Assembly: GCA_035403265.1 (NCBI GenBank)
Contig: DAONEV010000237.1
Span: 1 to 6,837, forward strand
Source of the DNA: JAAYVZ01 sp035403265
GTDB taxonomy: Bacteria; Acidobacteriota; Thermoanaerobaculia; Thermoanaerobaculales; Thermoanaerobaculaceae
Length of the DNA stretch: 6,837 nucleotides
Reading direction: 5' to 3'
Notes under the pieces: model-generated
Told to the model about the DNA's origin: nothing
Seen by the model: the letters and a program-made list of their open reading frames with translations, nothing else
The model's database searches: none
In this document: positions 1 through 4,931 of the stretch, piece after piece
How the letters are laid out: the number at the start of each line of letters is the position of its first letter
Numbering within the stretch: the first letter of the stretch is position 1
Position numbers and translations under genes: made by a program

Positions 1-11
1 CCCCACCCGCG

Positions 12-39
12 CAGGCTACAGGCTGCAGGCTCCAGGCTC
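12..39. repeat. Tandem heptamer repeat, (CAGGCTN)x4
   Basis: Four perfectly phased copies of a 7-base unit, CAGGCT followed by A, G, C and C in turn, lie head to tail. The copies are read directly from the sequence. No reading frame runs through them into trmJ. The array may start before the window, although bases 1-11 do not continue the unit. Function unknown; it may be a slippage-prone intergenic microsatellite. Confidence 0.8.
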
Positions 40-68
40 AAGCACCCTCCGACCAGCAACTCGGCCCC

Positions 69-141
69 TCAGCGAATCAGGTGTTCCGCCTCCGTTCCGC
101 CCGAGCCGCCCCGCTGATTCGCTGATGTGCTGAATCGCTGA
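69..141. repeat. Three copies of a 12-mer (one inverted, two direct) upstream of trmJ
   Basis: TCAGCGAATCAG at 69-80 is perfectly inverted as CTGATTCGCTGA at 114-125, leaving a 33-base loop. A third copy, CTGAATCGCTGA at 130-141, differs from the second by one base and sits 16 bases downstream in the same orientation. The last copy ends nine bases before the candidate -10 hexamer of trmJ, so it covers the -35 region. The copies could be operator-like sites or members of an intergenic repeat family. The inverted pair has no T-tract, so an intrinsic terminator is unlikely. Confidence 0.7.
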
Positions 142-150
142 TCCACCGTC

Positions 151-156
151 TACAAT
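151..156 (+). promoter_or_regulatory. Candidate -10 element of trmJ (leaderless type)
   Basis: TACAAT matches the TATAAT consensus at five of six positions. Six bases (157-162) separate it from the GTG start at 163, so transcription would begin at or next to the start codon. No purine-rich Shine-Dalgarno lies before that GTG, which agrees with a leaderless message. The hexamer 17 bases upstream (128-133, TGCTGA) is a poor -35 match. The call rests on the -10 match and its spacing. Confidence 0.4.
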
Positions 157-162
157 CCCCTC

Positions 163-891
163 GTGCTGACGCGGGTCGTTCTTGTGAGGTCGCGGTACCC
201 GGGGAACGTGGGCTCGGCGGTGCGCGTGGCCGGGAACTTCTCGGTCCCCGAGGTGGTGCTCGTGCAGCCGGCCTTCCCGGTCGACGAGGACGAGGACTTC
301 CTGCGCATGGCCATGGGCGGACAGGACGTGGCGCGAGTCTCGAGCGTGGACTCACTCGCCGAAGCGGTCCACGACGCGGATCTGGTCCTCGCCACGACCT
401 CCCCGCGCTCCCGCGAGCTGCGCCGCGTCCTGACCCCTCCCGAAGCCAGGAAGCTGGTGATCGCACGCGCGCCGCGCGTCCTGGCGGTGGTCTTCGGCCC
501 CGAGCGGGGCGGCCTCTCGCGGGACGAGCTTCGGCACTGCCACGCCCGGGTCACAGTGCCCACCAATCCGGCGTTTCCGGTCCTGAACCTCGCCCAGGCC
601 GTGGCCGTCGTCATCTCACGGCTGCGCGAAGGGGAGCACGACCTCGCCCAGCCGCCGGAGGCGATGGATCGGCCAGCGCCGCTCGGCGAGCTGGAGACGG
701 GCATCGGCCACCTCCAGGAGGTGCTGCTCGCGTCAGGGATGCTGGATAGTCAGAATCCGGCCCGCATCGTCGACCAGGTGCGCCGCTGGTTGGGACGGAC
801 CGCTCCAACCCGCCGGGAGCTGGCGCTCCTGCATGCCCTCGCCGCTCACGTCGCTTACCTGTCAAAGGGAAGGCCGGGCCCTCCCCGCTGA
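163..891 (+). CDS. trmJ: tRNA (cytidine/uridine-2'-O-)-methyltransferase TrmJ-like (SpoU/TrmH fold)
   Basis: The 242-residue product is close to the length of E. coli TrmJ (about 246), which uses S-adenosylmethionine to 2'-O-methylate position 32 of tRNA in the cytoplasm. All three SPOUT/TrmH motifs are visible. Motif 1 is NVGSAVRVAGNF (residues 15-26), with N15 and R21 as the expected catalytic-site residues. Motif 2 is VFGPERGGLSRDEL (110-123). Motif 3 is PTNPAFPVLNLAQAVAVV (133-150), part of the trefoil knot that binds the cofactor. Residues about 165-235 resemble the helical C-terminal extension that TrmJ uses for dimerisation, including a VRRWLGR segment. The GTG at 163 is chosen because the first beta strand (RVVLVRS) begins at residue 4; the next GTG would remove it. 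The gene stands alone on this strand and converges on the downstream minus-strand genes. Family membership is firm. TrmJ rather than another SpoU member is likely but not proven. Confidence 0.85.
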   Translation: MLTRVVLVRSRYPGNVGSAVRVAGNFSVPEVVLVQPAFPVDEDEDFLRMAMGGQDVARVSSVDSLAEAVHDADLVLATTSPRSRELRRVLTPPEARKLVIARAPRVLAVVFGPERGGLSRDELRHCHARVTVPTNPAFPVLNLAQAVAVVISRLREGEHDLAQPPEAMDRPAPLGELETGIGHLQEVLLASGMLDSQNPARIVDQVRRWLGRTAPTRRELALLHALAAHVAYLSKGRPGPPR

Positions 892-908
892 ACGCCCCTG
901 TGTCGACC

Positions 909-936
909 CCGGCCCGCTGGGCGCCGATCGGGCCGG
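909..936. terminator. GC-rich hairpin between convergent genes
   Basis: CCGGCCCG (909-916) pairs perfectly with CGGGCCGG (929-936), giving an eight-base-pair stem and a 12-base loop. It fills most of the 50-bp gap between the stop of trmJ and the stop of the opposing 111-residue gene. It could therefore act on transcripts from both strands. There is no T-run on either side, so it is not a textbook intrinsic terminator. It may be a bidirectional or Rho-assisted terminator, or just a mRNA 3'-end stabiliser. Confidence 0.4.
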
Positions 937-941
937 AAGCG

Positions 942-1277
942 CTACATCTCGGGCGCGGGCTCGTCCTCCGAGGGACTGCCGAGCAGGGTCGAGAGGGCGT
1001 CGCGGCGGGTAAGGCGCCGGAACCGGTCGCCCAACCCCTCGAGGCCCACCCCGCTCTCGTCCAGCTCGATGCGCTCCAGGCGGTGGCTCGGGAGAAAGAC
1101 GGTCATCGGCGCGATGAGGACCTGATGGCCCTCTCGAAACTGGCTGACGAAGTCGTCGAAGGCCTCCAGCGGCACGGCCCGCACCGTCGCACCCGCTGGC
1201 GTGAGGCTGAGCAGCACGCCCCAGAACTTCTCGCGCGGGGCGCCACAGGACGCGACGACGATCTGGCCGGTGTCCAC
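942..1277 (-). CDS. Conserved-looking small protein of unknown function, downstream of mce
   Basis: A 111-residue product with no catalytic motif I recognise. It contains a beta-rich stretch at about residues 17-36 (KFWGVLLSLTPAGATVRAVP) and an acidic/aromatic helix at 37-48. A second strand-rich part is at 53-74 (ending SHRLERIELDE), and the C-terminal tail is charged. The strand pattern could be a small barrel of Sm-like or PRC-like kind, but that is speculation. I chose the GTG at 1277, four bases after the mce TGA, because the core begins soon after it (GQIVVASC). No Shine-Dalgarno is visible, so translation probably depends on ribosomes finishing mce. Starts further upstream in the same frame (GTG at 1316, ATG at 1358) would overlap mce and add a low-complexity Ser-rich leader. 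The tight linkage suggests co-expression with the epimerase but does not establish a shared role. Confidence 0.7.
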   Translation of the reverse strand: MDTGQIVVASCGAPREKFWGVLLSLTPAGATVRAVPLEAFDDFVSQFREGHQVLIAPMTVFLPSHRLERIELDESGVGLEGLGDRFRRLTRRDALSTLLGSPSEDEPAPEM

Positions 1278-1281
1278 GGTG

Positions 1282-1680
1282 TCAGTGGGCGGGCTGGCAG
1301 AGCTCGATGAGCACACCGCGACCGGACCTCGGGTGCAGGAAGCAGACCTGGCTGCCATGGGCGCCGGCTTTCGGCTCGTCGCTCAAGAGCTGGAACCCGG
1401 CTTCCTTGAGCTGCCCCATCGCGGCGCGGATGTCCTCGACCTCAAAGCAGATGTGGTGCAAACCCTCACCTCGCTTCTCGATCGCGACGGCAATCGGCGA
1501 GTCGGGGGCGGTGGGCTCCAGGAGCTCGATCTGGCTGCCGCGCACCGGGAGCATGGCGACCTTGACCTTCTGGCTCTCCACCTCCTCCCGGCCCGACACC
1601 TCGAGGCCCAATGCCCGGTACAACGTCAGCGCCTCGTCCAGCGACTTCACGGCAATGCCGATGTGATTGATGGCCCTCAT
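1282..1680 (-). CDS. mce: Methylmalonyl-CoA epimerase
   Basis: A 132-residue protein of the glyoxalase/VOC fold. The enzyme interconverts (2S)- and (2R)-methylmalonyl-CoA, linking propionyl-CoA carboxylation to the B12-dependent mutase that makes succinyl-CoA. Family signatures run in order: INHIGIAV (4-11), with metal-ligand candidate H6; QIELLEP (50-56), supplying a middle ligand position; GEGLHHICFEV (71-81), with H76; GAHGSQVCFLHP (106-117); and GVLIELCQ (122-129), with E126. The length is typical. The frame stays open upstream to an ATG at 1731, but the ATG at 1680 is preferred because the VOC strand starts at residue 4 and GGAGG lies four bases before it. It lies 160 bases downstream of the SpoIID-like gene and just before the 111-residue unknown. 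No mutase, carboxylase or MeaB-type chaperone gene is in the window, so its pathway partners must be encoded elsewhere. Confidence 0.92.
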   Translation of the reverse strand: MRAINHIGIAVKSLDEALTLYRALGLEVSGREEVESQKVKVAMLPVRGSQIELLEPTAPDSPIAVAIEKRGEGLHHICFEVEDIRAAMGQLKEAGFQLLSDEPKAGAHGSQVCFLHPRSGRGVLIELCQPAH

Positions 1681-1684
1681 GCGT

Positions 1685-1689
1685 CCTCC
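1685..1689 (-). promoter_or_regulatory. Shine-Dalgarno of mce
   Basis: Minus-strand GGAGG followed by four bases (ACGC) and then the ATG at 1680. It supports the inner ATG over the open upstream extension to 1731. The 160-base spacer behind it (1681-1840) holds no gene and no convincing promoter or terminator. It carries short direct repeats (TCACCGGG at 1830 and 1841, GGTCAG at 1745 and 1760). Confidence 0.7.
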
Positions 1690-1840
1690 GCGCCTCGCCT
1701 TCGCGCCGCGCAACGGCGGGGAGATTAGCACGGTGCCAAGGCGGTGGTCAGCACTCGTTGGTCAGTAGTCGGAGGGAGAGACACCGAAACCCAGGGCGGC
1801 AAAGCGGATCGCTGGGCCACTCCCTCTCATCACCGGGTGC

Positions 1841-3922
1841 TCACCGGGCGGGAGGGAGGGATCCCAGCGACGTGCCGGGGTAGTAATGTGCCAGGATCTC
1901 TCGGTACGAGGCGCCGCCAACGGCAAGGCCGAACGCCCCGTTCTGGCACATGCCGACGCCGTGCCCCCAGCCGCGCCCCAGGAAGCGGAGGCCCGGCTTC
2001 CCGTCGGCCAGAGCCGGCTGCACGACGAAGAGCGAGTCGGGAAGCTCCAGAGCGTAGCGGAAGGCGAGACCGGCCATGGTCGTCTCGCCACCGGCATGCC
2101 GCACGGTCACCCGGACGGCCCGTCCGGAGACTCCCCGTTGAACCACCCGGACGCCGCGAACCCCGGCCATCTGGAGTCGCTGCCCGACGTCCTCGAAGCT
2201 CAGCTCGCGCCGCCACCACGACCAGCTCGATCCCTCGTCGGCCGTGGCACGGGGCTCGACCTCGATCAGCGGACAGACCTCACCGGCGCACCAGACCGCC
2301 ACGGGCGAACCGACTTGCGCAACAAGAGCCGACCGGCGCCACTGCTCGCCCCGGCGCTCGATCACCGCTGGCACGTCCGGCAGCGCCATCGCCGCCTGCC
2401 CATCCTCCCGCAGCACGGCAAGCCCCGTGTCGCCCGGGCCGAGACGACCGACGACCTGCCGAAGACTCCCCACGAGCTGGGCCAGCCGTACGACGACAGC
2501 CAGCTCCCAGCGTTCGCGACCCTCGGCAGGGGGAGGCGCCAGTGGAAGTCGAAAGACCCGCAACAGCTCCTGGACGCCGGCGTCGCCAAGCTCATGACCC
2601 GGCTGCGCGACCAGCACGCTGGTCTCCTCGAGGCCGAAGGCGGCGACCATCCCGCCAACCTCCGGCCCGGCCGGGTTTCCACCCAGGCGGGTCGCCAGCG
2701 CTTGCGCCGAAGGCGGCAGACCCAGCGTCCGTGCCAGCTCCTCGGCCACCAGCGCGAGGCGTCCCTCGCTATCGAGCCACGGCCCGGGCGACTCCTCCGC
2801 ACCCAGGCGCCGCTCACCATCACCGCGACACGGCACGCCCTTCAGGTAGGGAGCATCGGCTTGCGGGAACTGCCAGACGGCGTCCTCGGTGTGGCCGCCG
2901 CAAGTCGAATGGTAGAACGCCTGTACCGGCTTGCCTCCGAACGTCAAGATCTGCCCGGCGGTCTCCGCCACGGCACGGTCCGAAAGCGGGTGTTCCACGC
3001 CCGTACCCTCGTAGACCTGGCAGCTCATGGTGTCGCACAGGTCCCATCCGTCCGCCGCGTGATCGCCCAGGTGGGCGACCGCGTAGGTCCGTGCCGCCAC
3101 GGCCTGGGCCTTGAGCGCTTCCACGGCCGGGAACGTCTTGGGGCCGAGCTCGGCCGGGACCACGCCGCGCAGGTAGGCCTCGAGGTTCACAGCGTTGACG
3201 ACGACGAGATCGCCGTTGACCCGGCGAATCTCCACCGAGCCCCGATACACACGCAAGCCGGCTCGGATGGGACGATCCTCCCCGGCGGTGATCCGAAGCC
3301 AGAGGCCACACACCTTCCGGTCAGCCTCGCCCTGGACACATAGCTCCGGGCTGCCGCGTTCGACCAGACGTCCAGGCTCGGCGATTCCAGCCTTGACGAG
3401 GCCGGCGAGGAGGTCCTCCGGGGTCATCCCGGGTTGGCCGAAGGCGATGACCCGACGAAGCCCCGAGCCACTCTCCACGCGGGCGCCGAGCCCAGCCCGG
3501 TGCAGGCGCGCGACCGTAGCCTCCGCGTTGCTCGCCTCGCCGTAGGCTCCGACCTGACACTCGAGGGTGGCGCCGCGGCTGGTTGCCACCAGGCCGCCCC
3601 GCAGCTCAGCCCGACCCGAGGGCGTGTCGACGACGAGTGACTGACCCGGGTCGCCGAGTGACAGCGGCCACGCCACACTCTGCAGCAGCACGCGGACGAG
3701 CGGCGTCTCGCGGTCCGCACCGGGACGGAGGGGCGGTAGCTCGGGAGTGGGCTGAGGCGTCGGAGTCGGGGTTGGAATCGAAGCTGGCGTGACAGCCGGT
3801 ACCGGCGTGGCGACCCGAACCGAAGCCGGACGGGGAGTCGGCGACACCGGCCGCGGCGGCACCGAGCGGCACGCCACCACCCACCATGCCAGCGGGACCA
3901 GCACGGCGATCCGGATCCTCAA
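1841..3922 (-). CDS. SpoIID/LytB-domain lipoprotein, predicted peptidoglycan lytic transglycosylase
   Basis: A 693-residue protein. Residues 1-18 form a lipoprotein signal peptide: basic N-terminus, hydrophobic stretch, and VVAC lipobox with C18 as the lipidated cysteine. A Pro/Thr-rich linker (19-68) follows. A likely substrate-binding N-terminal part spans about 74-118, and a SPOR-like segment (CQVGAYGEASNAEATVARL onward) spans about 120-187. The SpoIID core starts near 205: GVVPAEL (253-259) carries the predicted catalytic acid E258, then DLCDTMSCQVYEG (294-306) and HSTCGGHT (338-345), which resembles the metal-binding cluster of clostridial SpoIID. About 200 residues of unrecognised sequence (367-560) follow before the core resumes with SWSWWRREL (566-574) and ends with GRGWGHGVGMCQ (649-660) and HYYPGTSL. 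SpoIID enzymes cleave glycan strands lacking stem peptides; in non-sporulators they serve in wall remodelling. The TTG start overlaps the upstream TGA as TTGA. It is preferred over a GTG six codons later because it keeps the two N-terminal arginines. Family membership is firm; substrate is inferred. Confidence 0.88.
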   Translation of the reverse strand: MRIRIAVLVPLAWWVVACRSVPPRPVSPTPRPASVRVATPVPAVTPASIPTPTPTPQPTPELPPLRPGADRETPLVRVLLQSVAWPLSLGDPGQSLVVDTPSGRAELRGGLVATSRGATLECQVGAYGEASNAEATVARLHRAGLGARVESGSGLRRVIAFGQPGMTPEDLLAGLVKAGIAEPGRLVERGSPELCVQGEADRKVCGLWLRITAGEDRPIRAGLRVYRGSVEIRRVNGDLVVVNAVNLEAYLRGVVPAELGPKTFPAVEALKAQAVAARTYAVAHLGDHAADGWDLCDTMSCQVYEGTGVEHPLSDRAVAETAGQILTFGGKPVQAFYHSTCGGHTEDAVWQFPQADAPYLKGVPCRGDGERRLGAEESPGPWLDSEGRLALVAEELARTLGLPPSAQALATRLGGNPAGPEVGGMVAAFGLEETSVLVAQPGHELGDAGVQELLRVFRLPLAPPPAEGRERWELAVVVRLAQLVGSLRQVVGRLGPGDTGLAVLREDGQAAMALPDVPAVIERRGEQWRRSALVAQVGSPVAVWCAGEVCPLIEVEPRATADEGSSWSWWRRELSFEDVGQRLQMAGVRGVRVVQRGVSGRAVRVTVRHAGGETTMAGLAFRYALELPDSLFVVQPALADGKPGLRFLGRGWGHGVGMCQNGAFGLAVGGASYREILAHYYPGTSLGSLPPAR

Positions 3923-4737
3923 CGCCGGCGGCCCCCGGGCGTGCGCTCGCGGGCACGATAGTCACTGCCGCGAAGCTCGATGGACTCACACATCTCGTAG
4001 AGACGGGAGCGGAGGCGGTCGGAAATCCGATCGGCAAGGCTCTCGAAGTACTGCTCCGACTTGACAGGAGCCATCACGGTGCCAGCCGCCGTCGCCTGGG
4101 AGAAGGCTCGAACCACGGCGGCCGGGTCGCTTCGCCCGGCCGGGGTGTCGAGGAAGTTCGAGGTCGCCAGGGTGACCCGCCGGTGCGAGTACCGCTGGTT
4201 GATGACGAAGTAGAGCTGATCCAGAACCCACTCGGTCGAGCGGCAGGCTCCGAGCTCGTCGAGCACCAGCAGCTCGGCGTCGACGACTGGCCCCAGCAGC
4301 GCTTCCCTTGTCGGACCCCGGCCGTCGATGCTCATCTGCAGCCTCTGGATGAGCTCCGTGACGTTCACATACAGGCCAGTCCCCTTCCGGCTCTCGACGA
4401 CCGCCCTGAGCGCGGCCACGGCGAGGTGGGTCTTGCCGGTCCCGACCTTGCCCAGGAACAGGATGCCGCGATCCACGTCCGGGTACGACCTGACGAATGC
4501 CTCGGTGTGCTCCTTCGCCTTCCCGAGCGTCGGATCCTGGCTCTGGGGCTTCCACAGCTCGAAACTCTCGACGGTGCAGTGCTGATACCGCTCCGGGATG
4601 CACGTCGCCGCAAACACGGCATCCTTGCGCCACTCGTCCAGGCACTGGCAGCGTACGGCCATGCTGCGGCCGTCCCGTTCCACGACCACGAATCGGGCGC
4701 CACCACAACGCGAGCAAGAGCGAGTCGCTTCGGACAC
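3919..4737 (-). CDS. Zinc-finger AAA+ ATPase of the DnaC/DnaI/IstB family (helicase-loader-like)
   Basis: A 272-residue protein. An N-terminal four-cysteine cluster (C8, C11, C30, C32: CSRCGG and CQC) should bind zinc. The AAA+ module follows: Walker A GKVGTGKT (96-103), Walker B LLVLDELG (156-163), sensor-1 LATSNF (190-195), and a box VII arginine segment RISDRLRSRLYEMC (237-250) typical of DnaC/DnaI. Known relatives load the replicative helicase onto DNA or assist IS21-type transposases. No IstA-like transposase or IS end is present, so a chromosomal loader-like role is more likely, though the client helicase is not in the window. The start is GTG at 4737. An ATG at 4745 is in another frame. 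No Shine-Dalgarno sits at a usable distance (GGAG is 12 bases away), but a TAGAAT hexamer lies six bases upstream. The stop overlaps the next gene's start, implying co-transcription and translational coupling with the SpoIID-like lipoprotein. Confidence 0.87.
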   Translation of the reverse strand: MSEATRSCSRCGGARFVVVERDGRSMAVRCQCLDEWRKDAVFAATCIPERYQHCTVESFELWKPQSQDPTLGKAKEHTEAFVRSYPDVDRGILFLGKVGTGKTHLAVAALRAVVESRKGTGLYVNVTELIQRLQMSIDGRGPTREALLGPVVDAELLVLDELGACRSTEWVLDQLYFVINQRYSHRRVTLATSNFLDTPAGRSDPAAVVRAFSQATAAGTVMAPVKSEQYFESLADRISDRLRSRLYEMCESIELRGSDYRARERTPGGRRR

Positions 4738-4743
4738 CCGTGC

Positions 4744-4749
4744 ATTCTA
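4744..4749 (-). promoter_or_regulatory. Candidate -10 element of the AAA+ ATPase gene (leaderless type)
   Basis: On the minus strand TAGAAT matches TATAAT at five of six positions and ends six bases before the GTG at 4737. The expected transcription start would fall on the G of the start codon. No convincing -35 is present 17 bases upstream (GCCACC). This would be the promoter of the ATPase-SpoIID pair. Confidence 0.4.
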
Positions 4750-4922
4750 CTCCGCGGCGACAGATGGGTGGCCCGCCGACGGTGGGGATCCGCGGGATGT
4801 CATGGCGAATGGCCACTGGCACGCGGCCCGAGCCATGCGAGTCTGCGATGTGCGGCCTGGTTGCCGATTCGATGACGGTAAGGTAGCGTTGGGTGTTGTC
4901 CCGAAGTGTGGCACTCGGCTCG

Positions 4923-4927
4923 GGAGG
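4923..4927 (+). promoter_or_regulatory. Shine-Dalgarno of ppk1
   Basis: GGAGG followed by four bases (GGTC) and the ATG at 4932, the same geometry as mce. It fixes the ppk1 start and implies that the roughly 43-residue N-terminal extension is really translated. Confidence 0.75.
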
Positions 4928-4931
4928 GGTC

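Larger units (their letters stand above)
4738..4931. other. Divergent intergenic region between the ATPase gene and ppk1
   Basis: This 194-bp region must hold the promoters of both divergent genes. On the plus strand a weak pair, TTGCCG (4861-4866) and TAGCGT (4884-4889) with a 17-base spacer, could serve ppk1 with a leader of roughly 35 bases. The match to consensus is poor (four and three of six). I see no PhoB-type direct repeat (CTGTCAT pairs) upstream of ppk1, no RNA gene and no long inverted repeat. Confidence 0.5.

Noticed and set aside
69..125. The inverted 12-mer pair as an intrinsic terminator of an upstream gene
   Set aside because: The loop is 33 bases and no T-run follows the second arm; a third direct copy right after it fits a repeat or operator better.
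1282..1731. Longer epimerase starting at the ATG at 1731
   Set aside because: The extra 17 residues are Arg/Gly-rich and precede the first conserved strand, whereas GGAGG is placed properly only for the ATG at 1680.
1744..3343. Two long plus-strand open frames (about 456 and 485 codons) antisense to the SpoIID-like gene
   Set aside because: Their products are Arg/Pro/Ala-rich without any domain, and they lie opposite a gene with clear motifs. High GC at codon position three leaves opposite frames open by chance.
3919..4737. IstB transposition helper of an IS21-type element
   Set aside because: The AAA+ core is compatible, but there is no IstA-like transposase, no terminal inverted repeats and no target duplication nearby, and the gene is coupled to a chromosomal-type wall gene.
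3886..4875. A 329-codon plus-strand frame opposite the AAA+ ATPase gene
   Set aside because: The opposite strand encodes Walker A, Walker B and sensor motifs in order; this frame has none.
4861..4889. A firm sigma70 promoter for ppk1
   Set aside because: TTGCCG and TAGCGT are properly spaced but match consensus at only four and three positions; too weak to list as a separate feature.
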